Below the pieces are notes generated by a model. The model was not told the origin of the DNA and made no database searches. It worked only from the letters and a program-made list of their open reading frames with translations. Shown here piece after piece: positions 17,547 to 25,585 of a stretch of DNA of 64,000 nucleotides. Location of the stretch: NCBI GenBank assembly GCA_029210625.1, contig JARGFU010000025.1, positions 1 through 64,000 on the forward strand, written 5' to 3'. Origin of the DNA: Deltaproteobacteria bacterium. GTDB lineage: Bacteria; Myxococcota; Myxococcia; SLRQ01. The translations under genes and the position numbers were made by a program. Numbering within the stretch: the first letter of the stretch is position 1; every line of letters begins with the position of its first letter.

Positions 17547-19511
17547 ATGATCATTCCCTATGAGCTGGAGGACTCGAGGATCTCCCGGATCCCGTGGACC
17601 TCCATCGGCCTGGTGGCCACCATCCTGATCGGCTTCTTCGTGGCGAGCCCCGGCGCGAGCGACGACGCCGAGGTCGACGAGCGGGCCCTCGCCCTCGTCG
17701 AGCACGTGGCGGCCCACCCCGATCTCGAGATGCCCGAGGCCTGCCGGGAGCTGCTGCCGAACGCCGAGCGGCTGCGCGACCCCGACTCTCCGCTGGCGCA
17801 CCTGCTGCGCGAGGGGACGAGCGCGGCCACGGACGCCGATCGGCAGCGAGGCGAGGTGCTCTGCGGCGATCTGCTCGCGACCCTGCGGGGCGGCTGGCGG
17901 AGCTGGGCCCTGGTGCCGGCCCGCGGCCTCCTCCAGCCGGGATGGCTCACCAGCCTCTTCCTCCACGCCGGCTGGCTCCACTTGCTGGGCAACCTCTTCT
18001 TCTTCGTGATGCTGGTCGGCCCCTTCCTGGAGGACGTCTGGGGCTGGAAGTACTTCCTGGCCTTCTACCTCCTCGGCGGGCTCTTCGCCGGCCTGGCCCA
18101 GGCGGTCATGAGCTGGGGCTCCGAGATCCCGATCCTCGGGGCCTCGGGCGCCATCGCCGCCTGCATGGGCGCCTTCTCCCTGCGCTTCGCCAGCCGGCGG
18201 GTGAAGTTCTTCTACTGGCTCCACCTCCGCTGGTACGGCACCTTCCTGCTCCCGGCCTGGGTCTACGGGATCTTCTGGATCGGCTCCGAGATCCTGAACC
18301 TCGTCACCTACGGTGACGGCGCGGGCGTCGCCTTCATGGCGCACATCGGGGGCTTCGGCTTCGGCTTCGGGACGGCCGTGGCCCTCAAGGTCTTCCGGCT
18401 CGAGGAGCGCTTCATCCAGCCCTCCCTCGATGCGGCCGACGGACTCTGGAAGCAGCACCCGGGGGTCGCGGCGGGCTACGCGGCCCTGGCCGAGGGGAGG
18501 CGAGAGGAGGCCCGCGCCGCCTTCGAGTCGGTGGTCGCCGCGGACGCGACGAACCAGGACGCCCACCTCGCGCTGGCCCGGATGGACTTCGACGAGGGCG
18601 ACGACGCCCGGGGCACCCGCCGGCTCGACGGCGTCTTCTCCCGCTGGCTGGCCCAGCAGCAGGAAGAGAACATCCGCGCGGTGATCGACGAGCTGCACGC
18701 CCACATCGACGCGAGCGCGCTGCGGCCGGCCCTGGCGTACCGCCTCGCCCGGATGGAGGCCAAGGCGGAGCGCTACACGGCGGCCTTCGCCTTCCTCATC
18801 GCGGTGGGGCGCTCGGCGGCCCCCAACGCGATCGCGGCCCGCCTCGAGGCGGCCGAGCTCGCCGCCGGTCCGATCCACGACCTGCACCTCGCCCGCGAGA
18901 TGGCCAGAGAGCTCCTCGCCGAGCCCCTCGAGCCGGCCCTGCAGGATCGGGTGCAGGCCATCCTCCAGGCCACCGGCGGCGCCGGGAGCACCTCCACCGA
19001 TTCGCTGGTCGGGGCCGCGGCCCCGGCCGCCGCGCTCGCCCCCCGGGCGGCCGCCTCCCCTCCCCCACCGGCGCCGGACCTGCGCGCCCGCGCCACCCTC
19101 TGCCGGGTGGCCGCCCGCACCCCGCAGGGGCCGCGGATGATCCTGCGCGACGGCCGCGAGGGCCTGGTGGCCTGGTCGAAGATCGTTGGCGTGGTGGTGG
19201 GGCACGTGGACGCCGGCCCCGACTCGGCGGGAGAGCCCCTCCCCCAGGCCATCATCGATCTGGTCGCCAGCTGGGGTGGCCCGGGGCAGCCGCCCACGGT
19301 GGTCCGCCTCTGCGACCCCCAGCTCTCCTTCGGCCAGCTCTTCGATCCGCCCCTGGACGAGCCGCAGGCCGTGGCCGCCTTCCTGCGGGAGGTGCTGGAG
19401 CAGAGCGGCGCGCGGGCCTGGCCCTCCCCGGAGTCGGTCCTGCGGGGCCCCTGGCCCATGTATCCGGACACGGAGGCCCTGGAGGCCGCCGCCTATCCGG
19501 CCGCGCGCTGA
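17547..19511 (+). CDS. Rhomboid-family intramembrane serine protease with long repeat-containing tail
   Basis: A 654-residue protein. A rhomboid domain spans about residues 10-290: the HAGWLHLLGN loop, the nucleophile motif GASG with Ser200 and the catalytic His266 in AHIGG are all present. A long soluble insertion (about residues 35-125) separates the first membrane segment from the rest of the core. After the membrane domain come TPR-like helices (about 300-475), a Pro/Ala linker and a C-terminal domain of about 150 residues that I cannot assign. Rhomboids cleave transmembrane substrates; the tail could recruit them. It is divergent from the M23-like gene with a 102-bp gap. Confidence 0.8.
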   Translation: MIIPYELEDSRISRIPWTSIGLVATILIGFFVASPGASDDAEVDERALALVEHVAAHPDLEMPEACRELLPNAERLRDPDSPLAHLLREGTSAATDADRQRGEVLCGDLLATLRGGWRSWALVPARGLLQPGWLTSLFLHAGWLHLLGNLFFFVMLVGPFLEDVWGWKYFLAFYLLGGLFAGLAQAVMSWGSEIPILGASGAIAACMGAFSLRFASRRVKFFYWLHLRWYGTFLLPAWVYGIFWIGSEILNLVTYGDGAGVAFMAHIGGFGFGFGTAVALKVFRLEERFIQPSLDAADGLWKQHPGVAAGYAALAEGRREEARAAFESVVAADATNQDAHLALARMDFDEGDDARGTRRLDGVFSRWLAQQQEENIRAVIDELHAHIDASALRPALAYRLARMEAKAERYTAAFAFLIAVGRSAAPNAIAARLEAAELAAGPIHDLHLAREMARELLAEPLEPALQDRVQAILQATGGAGSTSTDSLVGAAAPAAALAPRAAASPPPPAPDLRARATLCRVAARTPQGPRMILRDGREGLVAWSKIVGVVVGHVDAGPDSAGEPLPQAIIDLVASWGGPGQPPTVVRLCDPQLSFGQLFDPPLDEPQAVAAFLREVLEQSGARAWPSPESVLRGPWPMYPDTEALEAAAYPAAR

Positions 19512-19592
19512 AGTCCGCCTTCGACCTGCAGCGGGGCGCCCGGGGGACTACGGTTCCGCGAACTCGCAACCGAGCCCCCCTGGAGGCGCACC

Positions 19593-22265
19593 ATGATCCA
19601 TCAGCTCGTCCACGAACCCCACAAGATCAAGACCATCCGCCCCGTCGCCTTCCCGACGCTGCAGGAGCGCAAGAAGCTCCTGGCGGAGGCCCACTTCAAC
19701 GTCTTCAACCTCACGCCCTCCCAGGTCGGCTTCGACATGTGTTCGCTGGGCACCAGCGCCATGACCCAGGAGCAGCTCTCCGGCCAGCTCGTCGGCGACG
19801 AGGCCTACGCCGGCGCCCGGAACTTCGAGCGCCTCGAGAAGGCGGTCCGCGAGGTCCTCGGCCACAGCTACGTCTGCCCCACCCACAACGTGCAGGGCTG
19901 CGTGAAGCTGGTCACGGCGACCCTGGTGCCCCCGGGCTCCCTCCTGCCCTCCAACGCCCGCACCCGCCTCGATCTGCTCACGCCCCGCGGCGTCGAGATG
20001 CCCGACGTGAGGGACCGCGCGGCCGAGGTCTTCACGGGCAACGTCGATCTGGCGAAGCTCGAGGCCCTCCTCGAGGGCGGCAAGGTCTCGGTGGTCGGCC
20101 TGCAGGCCTTCGCCGACGGCCAGCACCCCTTCAGCATGGCGAACCTGCGGGCGGTGCGCTCCCTGGCCGAGCGCCACGGCAAGCGCCTGATCCTCGACGG
20201 CTCCCGCGTCATCGAGAACGCCTGGTTCATCCAGCAGCACGAGCAGGGGATGGGCTCCCGCAGCATCGCCACCCTGGTGCGGGAGATCGCCAAGTTCGCC
20301 CACGTCTTCCAGCTCGACGGCGCCCAGGATCCCAAGTGCCCCACCGGCGGCCTGCTGGCCACCGACAACCCGCAGGACCACGAGGCCTTCATGAACTGGG
20401 TCGTGGTCTACGAGGGCCTGCACACCTACGGCGGCATGGCCGGCCGCACCATGGAGGTCTTCGCCCGCGGCCTCGAGGAGATGTGCCTCGAGGAGGAGGT
20501 GCAGTGGGTGATGCAGCAGACCGAGCGCTTCACCCGCCGCCTCAAGGACGGCGGCGTCCCCCTCGAGCGGGGCTGTGACGGCGCCTACATCCTGGCGGAC
20601 TCGTTCTTCCCCCACCTGAAGAGCCACCAGCAGGACGCCTTCTCGGCCGCCCTGTATCTCATGTCCGGCGTGCGGGCCCTCGCGCACGGCGTGGTGGGGC
20701 GGGACGGCCTCGTGCCCGTCCAGATCCCGCGGCTGGCGATGACGACCCGGCAGCTGGATCAGGTCGCCGACGCCATCATCAGCCTCCACGCCCAGGGCGA
20801 GAAGGTCGTGCCCCTGGAGGTCGTGAAGGAGGGCACCTGGCGCGATCAGATGAAGTACCGCTGGGTCTACCCCGACCTCGAGACCTTCACCTTCGAGACC
20901 TACCCCTTCGTGATCCACACCATCGAGCGGATCGCCTCCCTCGGTCCGGCGGAGCGCCGCAAGGCCATCCAGGAGGCCGGCTACAACACCTTCCTCCTAC
21001 GCTCGGCCGACGTCACCATCGACCTGCTCACCGACTCGGGCACCTCGGCGATGAGCACCGACCAGTGGGCGGCCTTCGACGCGGCCCGCGCCACGCCGAC
21101 GACCTCCGACGAGTACCACCGCCTGGTGAAGGTGCTGCGGGAGGCCACCGGCTACGAGCACATCATCCCGACCCACCAGGGCCGGGCCGCCGAGCAGATC
21201 CTCTCCGAGATCATGATCCAGCCCGGCCAGCTCGTGCCCGGGAACATGTACTTCACGACCACCAAGCTCCACCAGGAGATGGTGGGCGGCGTCTTCGCCG
21301 ACGTGATCGTCGACGAGGCGCACGATCCGGGCGGCGACTTCCCCTGGAAGGGCAACATCGACCTCGACAAGCTGAAGGCCCTGGTCGACGAGCACGGCCC
21401 GGAGAAGATCGCCTACATCTCCTTCGAGCACTCGGTGAACATGGCCGGCGGCCAGCCCGTCTCGATGGACAACATGCGGGAGGTCTACGCCTACTGCAGC
21501 AGCCTGAAGATCCCGATCTTCTTCGACGCCACCCGGATGGCCGAGAACGCCTACATGATCCAGCAGCGGGATCCGGCCTACGCCGACACCAAGATCCGCG
21601 ACATCCTTCGCGAGATGCTCCTCTACGGGGACGGCTGCACCGTCTCGGGCAAGAAGGACTTCCTGATCAACATCGGCGGGCTGCTGGCCTTCAAGGACAA
21701 CGCGGTCTGGGCCGAGAAGGCCGAGGAGTTGCTGCGCCTCTACGAGGGCAACGTCACCGACGGCGGCCTGGCCGCCGGCGACCTCGCGGCCATCGCGGTG
21801 GGCGTCGACGAGATGCTCGACGATCGCTACATCAGCGCCCGGGTCGAGCAGACCGCCGCCCTCGGCCAGATGCTGATGGACGCCGGGGTGCCCATCGTCA
21901 CGCCCCCGGGCAGCCACGCCATCTTCCTCGACGTGAAGGCCTTCCTCCCCCACGTCGACCAGGACGAGTACCCGGCCCAGCGGCTGGCCGCCGAGATCTA
22001 CGTCGAGACCGGCGTGCGGCCGATGGAGCGGGGCAACGTCTCCAAGGGCCGCGACCCGAAGACCGGCGAGAACTACCGGCCGGCCCTCGAGCTGGTCCGG
22101 CTGACCATCCCCCGGCGGGTCTACACCCGTGACCACATGCGGGCGGTCGCCGACGGCATCATCCGGCTCTACCAGCGCCGCGACGAGATCAAGGGCCTGC
22201 GCTTCGTCTACGAGCCCGAGAAGCTCCGCTTCTTCCAGGGCCGCTTCGAGCCCATCGAGGCCTGA
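19593..22265 (+). CDS. Tandem tryptophanase/tyrosine phenol-lyase-like fusion protein
   Basis: An 890-residue protein made of two beta-eliminating-lyase domains (PLP fold type I), about residues 1-410 and 430-890; single-domain tryptophanase and tyrosine phenol-lyase have about 460-470. The C-terminal half has the PLP-lysine motif SGKKD (685-689), the phosphate loop THQGR (527-531), DATR (645-648) and LTIPR (837-841), but lacks GDEAY and reads VTDGG where the family has TYGG. The N-terminal half keeps GDEAYAG (68-74) and HTYGG (277-281) but reads DGAQDP where the lysine should be (Gln246) and THNVQ for THQGR. GGAGG lies seven bases before the start. The reaction is probably C-C beta-elimination giving pyruvate and ammonia; the substrate is unknown. 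Confidence 0.8.
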   Translation: MIHQLVHEPHKIKTIRPVAFPTLQERKKLLAEAHFNVFNLTPSQVGFDMCSLGTSAMTQEQLSGQLVGDEAYAGARNFERLEKAVREVLGHSYVCPTHNVQGCVKLVTATLVPPGSLLPSNARTRLDLLTPRGVEMPDVRDRAAEVFTGNVDLAKLEALLEGGKVSVVGLQAFADGQHPFSMANLRAVRSLAERHGKRLILDGSRVIENAWFIQQHEQGMGSRSIATLVREIAKFAHVFQLDGAQDPKCPTGGLLATDNPQDHEAFMNWVVVYEGLHTYGGMAGRTMEVFARGLEEMCLEEEVQWVMQQTERFTRRLKDGGVPLERGCDGAYILADSFFPHLKSHQQDAFSAALYLMSGVRALAHGVVGRDGLVPVQIPRLAMTTRQLDQVADAIISLHAQGEKVVPLEVVKEGTWRDQMKYRWVYPDLETFTFETYPFVIHTIERIASLGPAERRKAIQEAGYNTFLLRSADVTIDLLTDSGTSAMSTDQWAAFDAARATPTTSDEYHRLVKVLREATGYEHIIPTHQGRAAEQILSEIMIQPGQLVPGNMYFTTTKLHQEMVGGVFADVIVDEAHDPGGDFPWKGNIDLDKLKALVDEHGPEKIAYISFEHSVNMAGGQPVSMDNMREVYAYCSSLKIPIFFDATRMAENAYMIQQRDPAYADTKIRDILREMLLYGDGCTVSGKKDFLINIGGLLAFKDNAVWAEKAEELLRLYEGNVTDGGLAAGDLAAIAVGVDEMLDDRYISARVEQTAALGQMLMDAGVPIVTPPGSHAIFLDVKAFLPHVDQDEYPAQRLAAEIYVETGVRPMERGNVSKGRDPKTGENYRPALELVRLTIPRRVYTRDHMRAVADGIIRLYQRRDEIKGLRFVYEPEKLRFFQGRFEPIEA

Positions 22266-22269
22266 GCCT

Positions 22270-22283
22270 CCTCGCGGGCGAGG
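22270..22283 (+). terminator. Hairpin after the tandem lyase gene
   Basis: CCTCG and CGAGG pair across a CGGG loop five bases after the stop codon. No U-run follows, so termination strength is doubtful. Confidence 0.3.
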
Positions 22284-22315
22284 CAAGAACTGTTCGGGAA
22301 TCCCGGGCCCTGGAT

Positions 22316-22321
22316 TAGACT
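22316..22321 (+). promoter_or_regulatory. Candidate -10 box of the methyltransferase operon
   Basis: TAGACT ends six bases before the GTG start at 22328, predicting a leaderless transcript for the three-gene operon. Confidence 0.4.
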
Positions 22322-22327
22322 TCGCCG

Positions 22328-22987
22328 GTGTCCGAGGCCGTCGACTACTACGCCAACCACCGGCTGAAGCTGCGCTTCCCCTGGCGCCTCTACCACCGGC
22401 CGATCGTCGAGGGGCTCGCCCGGGTGCTGCGAGAGGGGCCCGGCGGCCCGGCCCTCAACGTCGGCTCCGGACCCTTCCTCGAGCTTCGCGAGCTGCCGGA
22501 GGCGGGCTGGCGCTGGTCGGTCTGCGACATCGATCCCCGGGCCGTCGAGGCGGCCCGCGGCCTCCACGGCGAGGCCCTCGAGGACGCCCGGACCCTCGAG
22601 GTCGGCGCGCCGCTCCCCTACCCCGACGGGGCCTTCGCGCTGGTCACCTCGATGGACGTCATCGAGCACGTGCCGGAGCCGGCGCCCTGGCTGGCCGAGC
22701 TGGTGCGGGTGCTGCGGCCCGGCGGCCGCATCTACCTGACCACCCCGAACTACGGCCGCACCTCCACCCTGCCGCTGATCGAGGCGACGGTGCTGGAGCT
22801 CATCGCCCGCTCGCAGGGCTTCTCGCGGCGCGAGCTCCACCCGAGCCGCTTCGATTGCCGCAGACTGACCGAGGTGATGGAATGCGCCGGCCTCTCCGCC
22901 GTCGAGGTGCACGCCCGCTCGCTCGGGTGGGTGCTCTCGGGCACGGCCAGGAAGCCCCAGACGAAAGCCGATGCCCCCGATGCGTGA
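22328..22987 (+). CDS. Class I SAM-dependent methyltransferase
   Basis: A 219-residue methyltransferase. Motif I is LNVGSGPFLEL, the acidic loop is CDIDPRA, and the later DVIEHVPEP and LRPGGRIYLTTPN segments are typical of the type-11 family. The start is a GTG at 22328 with no ribosome site but a TAGACT box six bases upstream. Its stop overlaps the next methyltransferase gene, which leads into a glycosyltransferase gene, so the substrate may be a sugar or lipid-linked glycan of the envelope. That is inference from gene order; the sequence does not reveal the acceptor. Confidence 0.8.
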   Translation: MSEAVDYYANHRLKLRFPWRLYHRPIVEGLARVLREGPGGPALNVGSGPFLELRELPEAGWRWSVCDIDPRAVEAARGLHGEALEDARTLEVGAPLPYPDGAFALVTSMDVIEHVPEPAPWLAELVRVLRPGGRIYLTTPNYGRTSTLPLIEATVLELIARSQGFSRRELHPSRFDCRRLTEVMECAGLSAVEVHARSLGWVLSGTARKPQTKADAPDA

Positions 22988-23795
22988 CGAGATCACCTAC
23001 GCCGACTTCCTCTCGTACTTCCCCTATGCGCCCACCGCGCTGGTCATCAAGGAGTGCGTCCGCCTCGGGGCGATGAAGGAGCACGGCTGCCCGCCCCCGA
23101 TCCTCGACGTCGGCTGCGGCGACGGCCTCTTCGCCCGCCTCGCCTTCGAGGACGCGGAGGTCTGGGGCATCGACATCGACGGCAACGAGGCGCGGCGCGC
23201 CCAGGCGAGCCGCTCCTACTCCCAGGTGGTCCTCGCCGACGTCACCACCGCCCACCTCCCCAAGGGCTTCTTCGGCGCCTGCGTGGCCAACTGCTCCCTC
23301 GAGCACGTGCCGGACCTCCCGGCCGCCGCCCGCAACATCCTCGCGGCCCTCAGGCCCGGGGGCGTCTTCTACGCCTTCGTCCCCGACCGGGCCTGGGCCG
23401 GGCAGATGCTCTCCTCGCGCTTGCTGCGCGGCCTCAAGCTCGGCCCCCTGGCCGGGATCCTCGACGAGGCGGTGAACACCGTCTTCAAGCACCACCACCT
23501 CGAGGACGCCGAGGGCTGGCGCGCGATCTTCGAGGACGTCGGCTTCGTGGTCGACCGGGTGGAGCCGGTGGGGAGCACCGCCTCGACCATGGCCTTCGAG
23601 GCCTTCCTGCTCCCCTCGCTCCTGGGCTGGGTGAACAAGAAGGTCACCGGCCGGTGGACCCTGACCCCGGGCCTCCGCAAGGCGGCCAGCCTGCCGGTCT
23701 ACGCGATGGTGAAGAGCGTGCTGGAGCTCAACCCCCTCCAGGCCCCCACCGCCGAGTACCTCCTGATCGCGCACCGCCCCGCCGAGCAGGGATGA
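22971..23795 (+). CDS. Class I SAM-dependent methyltransferase, second in operon
   Basis: A 274-residue methyltransferase with motif I LDVGCGDGLF, the acidic loop GIDIDGNE and a LRPGG segment. It is longer than its neighbour at the C-terminus. The start could be the ATG at 22971 or at 22980; both overlap the upstream stop. It overlaps the glycosyltransferase start by four bases (ATGA). Both methyltransferases probably act on the same pathway, but they are not close paralogues. Substrate unknown. Confidence 0.8.
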   Translation: MPPMRDEITYADFLSYFPYAPTALVIKECVRLGAMKEHGCPPPILDVGCGDGLFARLAFEDAEVWGIDIDGNEARRAQASRSYSQVVLADVTTAHLPKGFFGACVANCSLEHVPDLPAAARNILAALRPGGVFYAFVPDRAWAGQMLSSRLLRGLKLGPLAGILDEAVNTVFKHHHLEDAEGWRAIFEDVGFVVDRVEPVGSTASTMAFEAFLLPSLLGWVNKKVTGRWTLTPGLRKAASLPVYAMVKSVLELNPLQAPTAEYLLIAHRPAEQG

Positions 23796-25585
23796 GCCCC
23801 GACCGCGCCAGGGAGGCGGCCTCCGCCCGGCCCTCTCCGGTGGTCTCCGCGGGCCTCCTCCTGGCCGGGGCCGCCCTGCTCGCCGCCTACCACTGGCTCC
23901 ACGGTCGCTGGGGGCTGGGCCTCTCCTTCGTCGAGCAGGGCCTCCACTTCCGCCCCTCCCCCGGTGAGCTCTTCTCCCTCCTCCTCGCCCTGGCGACGGT
24001 CGTCCCCGCCACCTTCCTGCTCGGCGAGGCCCTGCGGCGCGGGGCGCCCGGCCTGCCGCGGCGCCTCCTCGCCCTGGGCGCGGCCGAGCCCGGGAAGGTC
24101 GTGGCCCTGCTGGCGCTCCTCGGCGTCGCCGTGGCCCTGCTCGCCCGCCACCTCGTGGTGCTGGACGCCGACCTCACCGACGACGAGCGGACCTACTGGT
24201 ACCAGGCCCAGGTCTTCCTCGAGAGCGGCTTCACCGGCCCCCTGCCCCGCCCGCTGCGCGCCTTCCTCCCGGCCTTCGCCATCCCCATCGAGGGCGGCGA
24301 GGGGCTCGCCGGGCTCTTCCCGGTCGGGCAGCCCCTCCTGATGGCCGCGGCCTCTCTCCTGGGTGACCCCTCCCTCTTCCAGGCGCTCTTCGTCGGCGGG
24401 ATCGTCCTGCTCACCTGGCGCCTGGCCCTGCGGCTGCTCGAGGAGCCCCGGCTCGCGCTCCTCGCGGCGGCCCTCGTGGCCCTCTCCCCCTGGCTGCTGG
24501 GGGTGGCGGCCACCAAGCACAACGCCGTCCCGAGCACCTTCTTCGTGCTGCTCTCCCTCTGGATGGCGCTCGAGGCGCGCGAGCGGCCCGCCCTCTGGCG
24601 GGCGCTGCTCACCGGCCTCGCCATCGGGATCAGCTACCTCGTGCGACCCCTCGACGGGCTGGTGGTCGGGGTCACCGTCGCGGCGGTGTGGATCGCGGCC
24701 TTCCGCGCGCTCGGTGGAGGGGAGCGGCTGGCCTTCGCCCTGCGGACCCTCGCGGCGCTGGGCGCGACGGGCGCGGCCGCCTCGGTGCAGCTGCTGGCGA
24801 ACCTGCGCACCACCGGGAGCCTCCTGGAGACCGCCTACCCGCGCTGGGTCGCGCAGGGGATGCCCGGGGCGCCCCTCTTCGGCTTCGGCAAGACGATCTG
24901 GAACCTCGAGCAGACGCCCCTCTCGGCGCTCACCAAGACCCTCACCGCCCTGCTGCGCATCGAGCTCTGGGCCAGCGGGTGGCCGCTCCTCCTGGTCGTG
25001 GTCGCCATCGGCCTCGCCCACCGCCCCTTCCGCCGCCGCGGGTGGCCGCTCTGGCTCTTTTCGGGCCTGCTCTTCCTCGGCTACTTCCTCTACATCTTCC
25101 CCTCGGTGCAGGACCTGGGGACCCTCTACCACCTGCCCGCCTGGCCGGCCCTCGCCCTCGCCGTGGCGGTGGGCCTCGAGCGCCTCGCCGCGCGCTTCGG
25201 GCGCGAGCGGGTCGCCGCCCACGCCCTCGCCGCCACCCTCTGCGCCCTGGCGACCTTCTGGGTCGTCCAGGCCGTTCGCCTCCACGGCCTGGCCGGGGAC
25301 ATCACCCGCCCGGTGGCCCTCGCCGAGGAGGCGGCCGCGGCCGCCCCTGGCGGGAAGATCCTCCTGCTCTGGTCGGACGTGCGGGGCGGCCGGCGCAGCT
25401 GGGTGACGCGCCCTCCCCTGCCCTCGCCGCGGATGGACGAGCCGGTGCTCTGGGTCCGCGACCGGCCCGAGCTCCACGCCGAGCTCGCCGCGCGCTACCC
25501 CGAGCGCCTCCCCCTGCGCCTCGTCTGGAAGGCCCGGGGCCAGCCGGCCCTGGTCCCCGTCGCGCTCGGCGCCGGTCCTCCCTAG
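23792..25585 (+). CDS. GT-C family polytopic glycosyltransferase (PMT/ArnT-like)
   Basis: A 597-residue integral membrane protein with about twelve hydrophobic segments. The first large periplasmic loop carries an acidic DADLTDDE motif (125-132) followed by YWYQAQ, the place where GT-C enzymes such as ArnT and protein O-mannosyltransferases have their catalytic Asp/Glu. These enzymes transfer a sugar from a polyprenyl-phosphate donor on the periplasmic side. The start overlaps the upstream methyltransferase stop, and its own stop shares CTAG with the convergent ligase gene. Acceptor (protein, lipid A or another glycolipid) cannot be told. Confidence 0.75.
   Translation: MSPDRAREAASARPSPVVSAGLLLAGAALLAAYHWLHGRWGLGLSFVEQGLHFRPSPGELFSLLLALATVVPATFLLGEALRRGAPGLPRRLLALGAAEPGKVVALLALLGVAVALLARHLVVLDADLTDDERTYWYQAQVFLESGFTGPLPRPLRAFLPAFAIPIEGGEGLAGLFPVGQPLLMAAASLLGDPSLFQALFVGGIVLLTWRLALRLLEEPRLALLAAALVALSPWLLGVAATKHNAVPSTFFVLLSLWMALEARERPALWRALLTGLAIGISYLVRPLDGLVVGVTVAAVWIAAFRALGGGERLAFALRTLAALGATGAAASVQLLANLRTTGSLLETAYPRWVAQGMPGAPLFGFGKTIWNLEQTPLSALTKTLTALLRIELWASGWPLLLVVVAIGLAHRPFRRRGWPLWLFSGLLFLGYFLYIFPSVQDLGTLYHLPAWPALALAVAVGLERLAARFGRERVAAHALAATLCALATFWVVQAVRLHGLAGDITRPVALAEEAAAAAPGGKILLLWSDVRGGRRSWVTRPPLPSPRMDEPVLWVRDRPELHAELAARYPERLPLRLVWKARGQPALVPVALGAGPP

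Noticed and set aside
19593-22265. The double lyase as an assembly artefact or recent duplication
   Set aside because: The two halves differ strongly in protein sequence and in key motifs, so they cannot come from a duplicated read or a recent copy.
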